From Ralstonia pickettii DTP0602 (GTDB lineage Bacteria > Pseudomonadota > Gammaproteobacteria > Burkholderiales > Burkholderiaceae): a DNA stretch of 64,000 bases. The number at the start of each line of letters is the position of its first letter. Position 1 is the first letter of the stretch. The notes beneath the pieces were generated by a model. That model saw nothing but the letters and a program-made list of their open reading frames with translations. It was not told the origin of the DNA and ran no database searches. The position numbers were made by a program, and so were the translations under genes. The stretch covers positions 248,001 to 312,000 of the forward strand of contig CP006668.1 in NCBI GenBank assembly GCA_000471925.1. The letters run 5' to 3'. Positions 27,364 through 36,264 of the stretch are shown here, piece after piece.

Positions 27364-27891
27364 CTATTCCAGGAAGACGTAGTCCGACCGATACGGCATG
27401 CGATTCTCCTGTCCCTCCTGGGTGCAGGCCTGAGGGAGGGCCTGTCCGCCTTGCGTATTCAGCCGTTGCACGTAACGCGTCCTCGCAAGCAGGCCAGCCC
27501 CGCCGGTGCTCGTTGCCTGCAACAACAAGAGTGGAATGCTGTCCGGCTCCTGCGCATTGGGCGTCTGTCGCAGCACCTTGCCGGTCACCTTGCTGCCGTC
27601 AGGCGCTTCCCAGGTCGGCCCAGAGTAGTGTTTGACGACGAGTTGTCCGGTGTCGTCCTTCAGGGTTGCTTCCGGGGCCGAAAAGGTCCATAGCAACCGG
27701 CCGTCGCTCGCGCGCTTGCACTGATAAATCTGTACACCGGATGCGTGCAGCACCGCGATCGTTCCACGCGCGTCGGCGGGTTGGAGTTCGGGCGGAGCCG
27801 ATAGCCTCGGTGTGGTACACGAAACGAGCAAGCCTGCCACGCAGAGAACAGTGAGATTCGCTTTGCGAAAATGCCGAGAACTTTGCGACAT
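27364..27891 (-). CDS. DUF3455 family lipoprotein
   Basis: 175-aa predicted lipoprotein: signal peptide with lipobox LLVSC (Cys about residue 25), then the DUF3455 pattern of GVQIYQC, LWTFSAPEATL, KHYSGPTWEAPDGSKV, IPLLLLQA and YVQRLNTQGGQALPQAC. The function is unknown. The ATG is preceded by AAGGAGG. It is monocistronic as far as seen; the neighbouring stretch up to about 28236 has no recognisable gene. Confidence 0.85.
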   Translation of the reverse strand: MSQSSRHFRKANLTVLCVAGLLVSCTTPRLSAPPELQPADARGTIAVLHASGVQIYQCKRASDGRLLWTFSAPEATLKDDTGQLVVKHYSGPTWEAPDGSKVTGKVLRQTPNAQEPDSIPLLLLQATSTGGAGLLARTRYVQRLNTQGGQALPQACTQEGQENRMPYRSDYVFLE

Positions 27892-28236
27892 CTGGCCTCC
27901 TTACCTGAGCCCATGGGAGGATAGTACTTCCCGAGCCACGTTGCCAGTTGCGCCCGCGCGGGTCCGGACGGTGCCGGCCAGCAGGGCGGACACCATCGGC
28001 GAACGAGTCCCGGCACCCACTTGCAAAAATCCGGCGGGTTGCTTTTCAGAATAGCGGCGGCGGTGAGAGCGATGGGGGCCGACTGCGGCCAACTGAGTGG
28101 AGGGCGCCGGTCGGCGCTTCCCGACCCCTACGGACGTTCGCACGCCCACTCTGCGAACGACCGAAGCTTCGGTCAACGCGGCCATTGGCCAATTTTGGAC
28201 TGATTGGCGGAATTTTTCCGGCGGGCTAGTGCGGCG
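27892..28236. other. Intergenic stretch without a recognised gene
   Basis: Several open frames exist on both strands but none has a ribosome site plus protein-like composition. It contains a perfect 16-bp palindrome GACCGAAGCTTCGGTC (28159-28174) and a shorter ATTGGCCAAT just after it. Confidence 0.6.
28159..28174. repeat. Perfect 16-bp palindrome
   Basis: GACCGAAGCTTCGGTC. It could be a regulator-binding site; nothing nearby decides this. Confidence 0.5.
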
Positions 28237-28461
28237 TCACCGCTGCGGCTCCCGTTGCTTGTCGCCGCACGCGTTGTGCAAGTGCACATCCCCGTCGTGA
28301 CGATGTATGTGCAATTCGGCGTTCTCTCGCCTGGCCACGTCCCAACCCGCAGCGATTGCCGCTTCCATGGTCGGAAATCTCTGGGCCATTATATTGAGTT
28401 CGCCGAACTCCAATGCCCAACCATGTTCTGCGGGCAGAACGCGAATGATCCGCGATTGCAT
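28237..28461 (-). CDS. DUF2188 domain protein
   Basis: Small protein (74 aa) matching the DUF2188 layout: an N-terminal strand (IIRVLPAEHGWALEFGE), a helix (TMEAAIAAGWDVARRE) and a final strand (ELHIHRHDGDVH). The biochemical role is unknown. The ATG at 28461 has GAGGGG upstream. The region is AT-richer than the flagellar genes. Confidence 0.75.
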   Translation of the reverse strand: MQSRIIRVLPAEHGWALEFGELNIMAQRFPTMEAAIAAGWDVARRENAELHIHRHDGDVHLHNACGDKQREPQR

Positions 28462-28714
28462 AATGACCCCTCTCTAAATTTTTCCCGCGACGTGTAACGG
28501 GCGTCGCCGCGTACTGTCGAGCAAAAACACGTTCCCGCGGACAAGCGTGGCTGGGTAAGAGCTGGTCATCCGGGAGAAGCCGCATCGAGGGTACGTCATG
28601 CATCGCTGTGCCTGCGCCGGCAACAGAAGAGCTACCATTTCGTCCACTGATCTCGTTGATCGCGCCCGTCGAATTCTGGCCTGGAACAGCAATGGCCTGC
28701 GTGAGTGATGCGAT

Positions 28715-28951
28715 TCAGCGAGAAGTCCCAGACGTCGGCGAACAGCACGAGCAAGACTGTTGCTGCATGGGCGGGCACCTTTCGGTGCCATACGAGCAGA
28801 AGACGCAGCAATCACCGGCCTTGGGCCTTAGTACCGCGTGGCAGCGCTCGCACTCATAGCACCACTGGCAGGCATCAATGGGCATAGTTTCTTCTTTTGC
28901 ATGCGCGCACTTGGGGTAGGTGATGATTGACTGCAGCTTGACGGCGCTCAT
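28715..28951 (-). CDS. GDCCVxC-motif small cysteine-rich protein
   Basis: 78-aa protein with the hallmark GDCCVFCSYG and ten cysteines, including Cx2C pairs (CYECERC) and a Cys-rich tail (SCSCCS). Members of this family (sometimes selenoproteins) are small presumed metal or redox proteins. I prefer the second of two adjacent ATGs (28951), with AAAGGAA at better spacing. It is divergent from merR and lies directly downstream of a mercury-type operator-promoter, so it is the likely sole target of that regulator here. Confidence 0.85.
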   Translation of the reverse strand: MSAVKLQSIITYPKCAHAKEETMPIDACQWCYECERCHAVLRPKAGDCCVFCSYGTERCPPMQQQSCSCCSPTSGTSR

Positions 28952-29069
28952 CATTTTCCTTTGCCATCACTGCCGATGGGCAGTAGACGGTCACCGTGCC
29001 TGGCGACCTGATCCCCGGCGTTGCCCATCGAAATGCAATTCGCCCTTCCCTTATGTGCGGTTTAGGAAT

Positions 29070-29100
29070 AGCCTAGGTCCGTACCAAGGTACGGAGTCAA
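29070..29100 (-). promoter_or_regulatory. Mer-type operator/promoter for the GDCCVxC gene
   Basis: On the minus strand: -35 TTGACT, a 19-bp spacer and -10 TAGGCT. The spacer contains the perfect dyad CCGTACC-TT-GGTACGG (29079-29094). An overlong 19-bp spacer with a central dyad is the hallmark of MerR-activated promoters, and TTGACTCCGTAC is identical to the start of classical mer operators. The merR ribosome site overlaps its end. Confidence 0.88.
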
Positions 29101-29103
29101 GCG

Positions 29104-29544
29104 ATGGAGCACACACTGACAATCGGGAAGCTGGCCAAGGCGGCTGGTGTTGGCGTGGAGACGGTACGCTACTACCATCGGTGCGGGCTGCTGCCGGTGC
29201 CAGAGCGTGCCTATGGCGCCATTCGCCAGTATTCGCAACAGAGCTTGCAGCGGCTTCATTTCATTCGCCAGGCCCAGTCGCTCGGGTTCACCCTGGATGA
29301 AGTCCGAGTACTGCTGCGACAGAACGATGGCGGCACGTGCAGCACAGCCCGCGCACTGGCCGAGCAAAAGCTCAGTCTTGTGGAGGAAAGATTGAAGGAT
29401 TTGCGACGATTGCGAGCGGAACTGAAGAATCTCATTGGGCAATGCCACGCCAATGGCAATGAGGCTTCTTGCCCCTTGATTGACACCTTGTCTGCCAACA
29501 TGAGATCAGAGAACGCTCGCGACGCTCCATTTCGGCGTCGGTGA
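29104..29544 (+). CDS. merR: MerR mercury-type transcriptional regulator (orphan)
   Basis: 146-aa MerR protein. The N-terminal winged helix (LTIGKLAKAAGVGVETVRYY) is followed by a dimerisation helix. C79, C114 and C123 keep exactly the 35- and 9-residue spacing of the Hg(II)-binding cysteines of Tn501 MerR (82/117/126). It should therefore sense Hg(II). The ATG has GGAG 7 nt upstream. There is no merT, merP or merA in the window; the divergent gene encodes a GDCCVxC protein. Confidence 0.92.
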   Translation: MEHTLTIGKLAKAAGVGVETVRYYHRCGLLPVPERAYGAIRQYSQQSLQRLHFIRQAQSLGFTLDEVRVLLRQNDGGTCSTARALAEQKLSLVEERLKDLRRLRAELKNLIGQCHANGNEASCPLIDTLSANMRSENARDAPFRRR

Positions 29545-29615
29545 ACGAGGTCCGCTGACTGAGACGGTTCGGCCGTTTTCCCTGCGACTTGCCACACCGC
29601 CGCGAGATGCGCACC

Positions 29616-30623
29616 ATGCACCTGGGAAAATCGTACACATTATCCGAGTTCACGTTCTGGTCGAGACGGCAACTTTATGCTTCGCTGGCATGCGGTTCGC
29701 TGCCCGTTGTCCTTTATCAGTTCTTCGGGCTGAAATGGCTGTCGATCCCGGTCTCGGTTGTGGTGCTGCTGGGCACCGCCACGTCATTCATCGTGGGTTT
29801 CCGGAACGTGCAGACCTACAGCAGGGCCTTGGAGGCACAGCAGATCTGGACTGATATCCTGAATGGCAGCCGGTTTCTGGGTGTGATGAGCCGGGACCTT
29901 CTGGCAGGGCAGGCGGCCGGGCGGGAACTGATTCTCCGGCATTGCGCGTGGCTGACGGCGCTCCGCTATCAACTGAGAACCCCAAGGATCTGGGAAAATG
30001 CGGGCAAGGTATCCAACTTGGAGTACCGGAAGTACTACCGGGTCCCAGAATGGGAGACTCCATTGGAACAGGCGCTTGCGCGGTATCTGCCCCAGGCCGA
30101 GCTCGACTCGGTTTTGCACGCCGAGATCAAGACAACCCGGTTGCTCGGAACGCAGTCAGCGAGGATCAAGTGGTTGCTTGACGCCGGCGAAATCGGCAAT
30201 GCCTTCTATTTGGAGCTGGCAGGATCGCTCAGGGGCTTCTTCGCGCAGCAAGGACGGGCGGAGCGTATCAAGGACTTTCCGTATCCCAGGCAATATGCGG
30301 TCATCAATAAGCTCTTTGTCCGTACCTTTTGCCTGCTGCTGCCTTTTGGCATTCTTACGGAGTTCGAAAAGCTCAATGCCAACGTTTCAGGCATCATGCA
30401 TGGCAACATGATCTGGCTGGTCATTCCATTCAGCACGATGATCTCGTGGATGTGCCTCGCGCTGGAGCAAGTGGGCGAAAGCACGGAGAACCCGTTCGAA
30501 GGAAACGCCAATGATGTGCCCATGGCACAGATCTGCCGGAAGATCGAACACGAACTCATGGACATGCTTGGCGAGAAGCGCGATTTCCCCGCGCCAACGG
30601 CCGAGCACGGTATTGTCCTCTAG
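29616..30623 (+). CDS. Bestrophin-family (UPF0187/YneE) anion channel protein
   Basis: 335-aa membrane protein of the bestrophin family, which forms pentameric anion channels. It shows hydrophobic segments near residues 23-65 and 235-285, the conserved FRNVQTYSRALEAQQIW stretch, and a C-terminal ENPFEGNANDVPM motif typical of bestrophins. I chose the ATG at 29616 (MHLGKSYTLSEF); ATG 29607 or TTG 29589 are possible. It follows merR by 71 nt on the same strand, but a functional link is not evident. Confidence 0.87.
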   Translation: MHLGKSYTLSEFTFWSRRQLYASLACGSLPVVLYQFFGLKWLSIPVSVVVLLGTATSFIVGFRNVQTYSRALEAQQIWTDILNGSRFLGVMSRDLLAGQAAGRELILRHCAWLTALRYQLRTPRIWENAGKVSNLEYRKYYRVPEWETPLEQALARYLPQAELDSVLHAEIKTTRLLGTQSARIKWLLDAGEIGNAFYLELAGSLRGFFAQQGRAERIKDFPYPRQYAVINKLFVRTFCLLLPFGILTEFEKLNANVSGIMHGNMIWLVIPFSTMISWMCLALEQVGESTENPFEGNANDVPMAQICRKIEHELMDMLGEKRDFPAPTAEHGIVL

Positions 30624-31562
30624 ACCATTCAAGCGAGATGGCCATATCGGGTCGCGATGGCTGACGAGGGGTTCGCGCTCTGAGACATCTGATAATCGCG
30701 ATGTTCGTCATGGCCACAAATGCCGCGGGCCAGGCCATCTATTAATGTCGAAGCGCCACGGGGCATGTCACGTTGCAGGATGCCTCGTGCCAGAACGACG
30801 CAAAGACTGAGGTGGTGAGGAAATCCAGTGGCAAACATAATGCCAGCGTCGACCCTGAAGGCAACTAGTGTTCAAGTGCGACGCGTGTCGCACTTGAACA
30901 CTATCCCCGGGAGCGCTTCACGCAAGGGGCGGTGATGGATATCTCCTTTGAACGGCGAGTCAGTCGCGCTGTCAGCGCGAACCGCAGTCGATTTCGATAG
31001 TGCCGGCGTCGAGATATCGGTTTTCCACGATATGCTGAACCCCACTGCGTGGCAACTGATGGCTGCGCGGCAGTATCGCAACCGACGGGCCTGCTCCTGG
31101 TCGCCGGCAGCCAGGGGGAGAGTTCGGGAGCCATGGGTGCATCAACTCGGCGATGCCCTGGCGGCGGGCATTGCGCCGGCCCCGATGCGCGCAATGGCTG
31201 GCGACCTGGCCGTGGTGGCCCTGGGGGTCAACGTGCAAGGCGATCCGGCGCTAGCCCAATGGCGCCATGGCAGCGGCGATAGCATCGTTTGCCATAGGCG
31301 CATGCCAATGAACACGGTGCCGTAGAATTTTCAAACATAAAGCTCGTATGTCGCCCCATGGTGGCGCAGCAGACGGCAAGTGGTCCCGTTGCCACCGTCC
31401 GGCACTCAGAGCGATCTGGCCTGGAAGGGGTGCAGTATCTCGTCGGTAGAAAATGACGTTAGCTGACCAGCAGCACACCTGCCGCCTGCTATCGATTTAC
31501 AGACGTTCGCACATACTTCCATGCGCGACTGAAGTTCGGCCGAAGCGGAAGCTCCGGGCCCT
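30624..31562. other. Long gene-poor stretch
   Basis: About 940 bp between the bestrophin gene and a convergent PEBP gene. Overlapping open frames of up to about 125 codons exist on both strands near 30900-31330, but none has a convincing ribosome site or family. The main structured element is the 38-bp palindrome at 30866-30903. The stretch may include decayed coding DNA. Confidence 0.55.
30866..30903. repeat. 38-bp palindrome with perfect 17-bp arms
   Basis: Arms TAGTGTTCAAGTGCGAC and GTCGCACTTGAACACTA flank GCGT. No T-run follows on either strand, so it is not a simple terminator. Length and perfection suggest an operator for a dimeric regulator or a recombination site. Confidence 0.85.
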
Positions 31563-32129
31563 TCACCGCCCAAACCGTCCGACAAAGCTCTGGGCCTCCA
31601 GGGCATGCCCCTTGAGCAGAGCCATCAGTTCGTCGCGCGTCATGCCAGGAGGCAGGTTCGGCTCCAGATCCGTCGCGATGACCGTAACGACGTAATGGTG
31701 GGGCGTCTCGCCGGTTGGCGCGCAGGGACCGCGGTACGCCGCCTCGCCACGCACGTTCTTGCCGACTGCGATGCCAGGCCCGTCCGCCTTGCCTTCGCCT
31801 TCCTTCAGCTGACCGCGATTCGCGGCAATGTTGTAGGCGACCCAATGCGAGACCCCGAGACCGGCGGCGCCGTCCATGTCATACATCAGGATGGCGACGG
31901 ACTTTGCGCCCGCGGGAAGCTTCGACCACGAGACCTGCGGCGACACGCCCTTGCCACCGCAGGGCTTCTGGTCGCCGCCAATGCCATCATGCGCATACAG
32001 CGAAGCGATCGTGGCTCCCTCGGCGTACGAAGTGGACGACACCTGCATGCCGATGGCGTTGGCGTTGCCGATGCACAGGCACATCAACGCCCCGGCTAGC
32101 GGAGCGGAAACTGCGCTAGCGATTGTCAT
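31563..32129 (-). CDS. YbhB/YbcL-family (PEBP, Raf-kinase-inhibitor-like) secreted protein
   Basis: 188-aa protein with a signal peptide (LAGALMCLCIGNANA) and the PEBP fold signatures: GVSPQVSWSKLPAGAKS, YDMDGAAGLGVSHWVAYNI and the C-terminal GETPHHYVVTVIATDL. Family members bind phospholipid-like ligands; the bacterial role is unsettled. The ATG at 32129 is supported by GGAGG upstream, whereas the longer open frame lacks a signal. Confidence 0.88.
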   Translation of the reverse strand: MTIASAVSAPLAGALMCLCIGNANAIGMQVSSTSYAEGATIASLYAHDGIGGDQKPCGGKGVSPQVSWSKLPAGAKSVAILMYDMDGAAGLGVSHWVAYNIAANRGQLKEGEGKADGPGIAVGKNVRGEAAYRGPCAPTGETPHHYVVTVIATDLEPNLPPGMTRDELMALLKGHALEAQSFVGRFGR

Positions 32130-32790
32130 TCGAATCCTCCAGGAAGGGTCGGGTGGCGAGCGAACCGGCTCGCCTGCGGGCCTGGCGGCAAGACTCGGGG
32201 AAATCGGCAAAGGGCCGATTTCCCTCGCTTTCTTGACGCGATCCTGATTAACAGCCTATTCCTATGCCCGACGGCAGGATTGCCGCGCGCAGCCTCCAAT
32301 AGCAAGGATAGGGCAGTGCCTTGCCATAGGAGTGACGGGTTGCGCTGGTGTGATTTGCGGGCCACCTTGGCGCACGTCTTGTGCACCAAGTCGGCTGCGA
32401 GGGCGGGCGCATTCGATGCTGGGACTTCTCCCAGCTGCATTGAATGAGTGCACCAATTTCGTGCCTGCTTTGCCGTCACGACGACGGCAAACAACGAGAT
32501 CCATTCGCTCCCGGCCAGCAGGGCGAGTCGCCTGCAGTCCAACGGTCAGCGGAAACTGCCGGGCCGGTACCAACACCGCACCAATCCCGCCACACCGGCG
32601 TCAGCAATCGGCTTGGCCTGGCGGGGCCCGCCGGCCGTCGATCGCCGCGCCCCATGCCGCGTCCGCATGTCAACGCCGCGTCGTAATGTCATGCAGGGAC
32701 TGTAAGCTGCACATTTGGCAAGGCCTGGCCGAAAACTTGCTAGGTCAATGCAGAAGGTCGTAAGGCGACAGGCATCCGTTGGGAGGATCT
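32130..32790. other. Intergenic stretch without a recognised gene
   Basis: About 660 bp between divergent genes (PEBP protein on the minus strand, hypothetical on the plus strand). Open frames on both strands look like GC-driven shadows. I see no tRNA, repeat or clear promoter here. Confidence 0.5.
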
Positions 32791-33171
32791 ATGCAGCATG
32801 CACGCATCACTGCGCACAGGGGGATTCTGGTCGTCGAGCTGTTACCTGGCCAGGCGAACGGGGAAGGCACCTCGACCAACAAGCTCCGCAATCTGGCCAC
32901 GGTCATTCATGACACAGGACGGCACCTAGGTGTTTCAGAGGAAGCACTGGCGCTGCTGAAGATGGTGAAGCGCGGCCTTGACTGCATCGGCGACTTTGCC
33001 TGGTTCAGTAGTGACGACGGGAGAGATCATTTTGCGTGGTTGGGAGGCCCGAAGCGGCTGGTGAATCCCACGGCAGTGGCGGCTGCTCGAAGCTACGCGA
33101 TTCTTGCGCACCGGGTCATTCCGAACGAGGTGCCCGAGGGCGCCAGGATGGCCATCGAGGCGAACTTCTGA
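32791..33171 (+). CDS. Hypothetical protein
   Basis: 126-aa soluble protein that I do not recognise. The ATG at 32791 follows GGGAGG at good spacing. The sequence is mixed alpha/beta in look, with one Cys and several acidic/aromatic stretches (DCIGDFAWFSSDDGRDHFAW). No signal peptide or membrane segment is seen. Downstream is a broken-looking minus-strand frame and then a Bug-type binding protein. Confidence 0.6.
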   Translation: MQHARITAHRGILVVELLPGQANGEGTSTNKLRNLATVIHDTGRHLGVSEEALALLKMVKRGLDCIGDFAWFSSDDGRDHFAWLGGPKRLVNPTAVAAARSYAILAHRVIPNEVPEGARMAIEANF

Positions 33172-33389
33172 GTGCCAAGCACCTTGGTCGCGGCCTCGTC
33201 GCTGGGTCCTTTCTGAAAGCAGTCGCTGCAACCGATCGGCGGCCTGCCGGGCCCGCGATGGTTCATGCGTGCAAGCGTGCCAGCGCCGCCGGGTAGCACG
33301 AGGCTCTCGCTCTCAAGAAAGGCAGCCATGAACACCAGCTCGTCTATGCCTTCGGCGTAATCGCCGCCGCGCTCTGAACCAATGGGCCC

Positions 33390-34349
33390 TCAATCGGCCG
33401 TTGCTCCCGACCGCTTCACTACCGTCGCCCATTTCCGAATCTCGCTATCCACAAACTTTCCCGTCTCAACCGGCGTCATCGGCATCGGCTCCGAACCTCG
33501 GTCGGTAATGAACTTGTGCAGATCAGGCGATTGCAGCGCCTTCACCGTCTCCGCATTGAGTTGCTTGACGATAGCCGGCGGCGTGCCCGCGGGCGCCATT
33601 ATCACCGCCCATCCAAGCGCTTCGAAACCCGGTACGCCTTCTTCACGCACAGTCGGCACCGACTGCAACTGCGGCACACGCTTTGACGTTGTTACGGCCA
33701 GCGGCACGGCCTTGTTGGTCTGGATCAGCGGCATCGCGGCGGTGACGGAATCGACCATCAGCGGAATCTGGTTGCCCAGGAAGTCCGCCTGCGCGGGGCC
33801 GCTGCCCTTGTAGGGAATATGCACGATAAACACGCCGGTCTGTGCCTTGAGCATTTCTGCAGAGAGGTGCTGAGTGCCGCCGATGCCGGCGCTGGCGTAG
33901 CTGTACTTGCCCGGCGCGGCTTTGGCTTTGGCGATCAGGTCGCGCAATGACGTGAAGCCCGATTGCGGCGTGGCCAGGAAGATCAACGGCACCGAGAACA
34001 CACCCGAGATCGGCGCGAAGTCCTGGCGTGGATCGTAGTTAACCTTCTTGTAAAGCGTCTGGTTGATGGCCATTGCGCTGCCGCCCATGACAAGCGTGTA
34101 GCCATCGGCCGGGGCTTTCGCAGCCACTTCCATGCCGATGTTGCCGCCGGCACCGGCGCGGTTTTCCACCACGATTGACTGACCGAGCTGCTTGCCAAGC
34201 TTCTCGGCCAGGGCGCGTGCAAAGATGTCAGTGGCCTGTCCGGGCGGGAACGGCACGATCAGCTTGATGGGGCGGTCCGGATAGCTGGCGTGGGCGGTGC
34301 TGGACATGGCCAGCAGCAGCGCAACCAAGTGGTTCCTCGACGGCTTCAA
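33390..34349 (-). CDS. Bug-family tripartite tricarboxylate transporter substrate-binding protein
   Basis: 319-aa periplasmic binding protein of the Bug (TctC-like) family, very expanded in Cupriavidus and Bordetella. A signal peptide ([11 protein letters not shown]) is followed by [19 protein letters not shown] and [13 protein letters not shown]; the middle has [11 protein letters not shown] and [16 protein letters not shown], all typical ligand-pocket motifs. It is an orphan, with no TctA/TctB membrane genes beside it. The start codon appears to be TTG with GAGGAG upstream. Confidence 0.92.
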   Translation of the reverse strand: MKPSRNHLVALLLAMSSTAHASYPDRPIKLIVPFPPGQATDIFARALAEKLGKQLGQSIVVENRAGAGGNIGMEVAAKAPADGYTLVMGGSAMAINQTLYKKVNYDPRQDFAPISGVFSVPLIFLATPQSGFTSLRDLIAKAKAAPGKYSYASAGIGGTQHLSAEMLKAQTGVFIVHIPYKGSGPAQADFLGNQIPLMVDSVTAAMPLIQTNKAVPLAVTTSKRVPQLQSVPTVREEGVPGFEALGWAVIMAPAGTPPAIVKQLNAETVKALQSPDLHKFITDRGSEPMPMTPVETGKFVDSEIRKWATVVKRSGATAD

Positions 34350-34784
34350 TGGAATCTCCTCAAATGATTGTCGATGACGTGACGTCTCTCGATGGCGTCT
34401 TCAGGTGAGATTCTACGCCCGCGCTTATTGCCAATTCGAACTGCATGAGAGGGGCTGTGCTTCCTTAGTACTTCTTGCGTGCGCCCATCACGGTGGCAAA
34501 ACTGATTGGCCCGGAAACAGCGCGCACGCGGCCAACGCCTGACAGATGACTTCAGGACGCAGGGACGAACGCGCTCTCACGGGCGGCTGGCTTGCGCCCG
34601 TATGGCAACGAGGTAATACGGGAAGTTGGGGATCTGCCTGCTGTAACCTGGCCGGTGCCCCGGGTGGTGGGAGTACGCCGCCCGGGCTGCTGACATGTGA
34701 CGATCCGGTAAAGCGGCTTGCCGATCCACGGCCCTTTCAGCGGTACGCGAACGGCGATTGCCTCGATGCCAGACGGAGGGCAAG
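34350..34784. other. Intergenic stretch without a recognised gene
   Basis: About 435 bp between the Bug protein gene and the terminator of the next minus-strand unit. It presumably contains the Bug gene promoter; nothing else is recognised. Confidence 0.5.
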
Positions 34785-34817
34785 AAAAAACCGACGCCCC
34801 GGAGGGGAAGGCGTCGG
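34785..34817 (-). terminator. Rho-independent terminator of the FAD-oxidoreductase unit
   Basis: On the minus strand CCGACGCC and GGCGTCGG form an 8-bp stem directly followed by six T. It lies 25 bp after the end of the oxidoreductase gene. Confidence 0.9.
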
Positions 34818-34841
34818 CCAACAGGGAGAAAGTAGAACGTC

Positions 34842-36050
34842 TTATTCGTAGCTGATATGGGGATTGCCTGCCGCAAGCGCCTGCTCGCGATCGGGAGCAG
34901 GCGGGTAGATCCATTGTGTGTTGATCATCTGCTTGCGCGCCTTGCCTTCCGCGTGGGTCAGCTTGACGTGCCGGTCCCAGCCTTCGGTATAGACCGCGCC
35001 CCACGCGCCCAGATCCAGGCAGGTGGCATAGAAAGGCTGGCGGTACTCGATGGTCGGGATGCCAAGCAGGTCGGCGGCAACGTTATAGCCGGCGAATCGG
35101 CCCATGAACAGCGCGTGCTGGCACGACATCAGCGAGTAGTGCTCCTCGTCGTCGGTAAGTGCCCGCACCACGTCGCCTGCGGCAAAGATGTCCTTCGCAC
35201 CGGTCACGCGAAGATCGCCAGTCACTTCCATGCGGCCCTGGCGATCAACGTTCGGCGATACCTGCGCGGTCAATCCGCTGGCCACCATGCCGCCCGTCCA
35301 GATGACGGTGTTGGCGTCGATGCGCTCGCCGGTAGCTGTGACGACCCCGCCGGCATCCACCGACACCACGCCCGCGCCTACGCGGGTTTCGATGCCGAGA
35401 TGATTCAGTGCCTCGATGACCGCCGGCCGCGGACCGGCGCCCAGATCCGGAGCGACGGCGTCCGAGCGCTCCACGATGATGATGCGCGGGCGGACGTTTT
35501 CGCCGAGGACGGTACGGAGATGCTCCGGCAGTTCCGTTGCCGCTTCAAGCCCCGTGAATCCACCGCCCACGACAACGAAGGTATTGCGGGCCGCAGTGTC
35601 CGGCTTCGAAGCCAGGCTTTCCAGGTGCTCGCGCAGCTCGACGGCGTCGCCGAGCTGGTCCACGGCCAATGCATGCTCGGCCAGGCCGGGCAGTGGCGGA
35701 CGGAACAGGCGGCTGCCGCTGGTCAGGACCAGACGGTCGTAGTTGACGGATTTCGTCTCGCCGCCCGCCGTGGTGACATCCACGCAGTGGTCCGCGGGAT
35801 GGATACGCTCGACCGTGCCTTCAATGAAGTTCACGTTGACGGCATCCAGCAACGGCAGGAACGGCACCGCCATCTGCTCGGGATTGACTTCATACAGGCG
35901 CGGCCGTACGTGAAGCTCGGGGTAGGGCGACACCAGCGTGATTTCGACATCCGAGCCGGCTTCGCGCTCCATATCGATGACACGCGCCGCACCGAGCGCT
36001 GCCCAAAGCCCGGCAAAGCCGCCGCCAACAATCAGGATATTTCGTTTCAT
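34842..36050 (-). CDS. NAD(P)/FAD-dependent oxidoreductase (type II NADH dehydrogenase-like)
   Basis: 402-aa flavoprotein. The N-terminal FAD-binding Rossmann motif is ILIVGGGFAGLWAA, the second NAD(P)-binding motif is FVVVGGGFTGLEAATEL, and the C-terminal FAD motif is DIFAAGDVVRAL. The arrangement matches NDH-2/ferredoxin-reductase-like enzymes that pass electrons from NAD(P)H to quinones or small acceptors. The ATG at 36050 has AGAGGT upstream. It is the last gene of a minus-strand series (regulator, SDR, AhpD-like, cupin, this enzyme). Confidence 0.9.
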   Translation of the reverse strand: MKRNILIVGGGFAGLWAALGAARVIDMEREAGSDVEITLVSPYPELHVRPRLYEVNPEQMAVPFLPLLDAVNVNFIEGTVERIHPADHCVDVTTAGGETKSVNYDRLVLTSGSRLFRPPLPGLAEHALAVDQLGDAVELREHLESLASKPDTAARNTFVVVGGGFTGLEAATELPEHLRTVLGENVRPRIIIVERSDAVAPDLGAGPRPAVIEALNHLGIETRVGAGVVSVDAGGVVTATGERIDANTVIWTGGMVASGLTAQVSPNVDRQGRMEVTGDLRVTGAKDIFAAGDVVRALTDDEEHYSLMSCQHALFMGRFAGYNVAADLLGIPTIEYRQPFYATCLDLGAWGAVYTEGWDRHVKLTHAEGKARKQMINTQWIYPPAPDREQALAAGNPHISYE

Positions 36051-36264
36051 AGTGGTTACCTCTCTTCTTACGCTGGATACTGCCGGCCTCAGAGGCGCGG
36101 CAGCCGATTTCGACTGGCAGAGGGCGGCCGCCGGCCGCGGGTCACGCGCGGACCGATGGATCGCAACTCTGGAAAACAGCGGGCGCGGCAAGAACATGCA
36201 GTGGCGCCGTTCTTGCCGGCAGGATGGCGGGCACCGGCGTTGCCGGTGCCTGAATGGGCCGCGG

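Noticed and set aside
27901-28185. 94-codon minus-strand frame
   Set aside because: No ribosome site, Arg/Val/Ser-rich low-complexity look, and competing frames on both strands.
30948-31325. 125-codon plus-strand frame after the 38-bp palindrome
   Set aside because: Several overlapping frames compete on both strands and none has a convincing ribosome site or family motif.
33093-33378. Minus-strand frame reading AEGIDELVFMAAFLESE
   Set aside because: Some protein-like character, but no ribosome site, no family match, and overlap with the 3' end of the hypothetical gene at 32791. It may be a decayed remnant; support is too weak to call.
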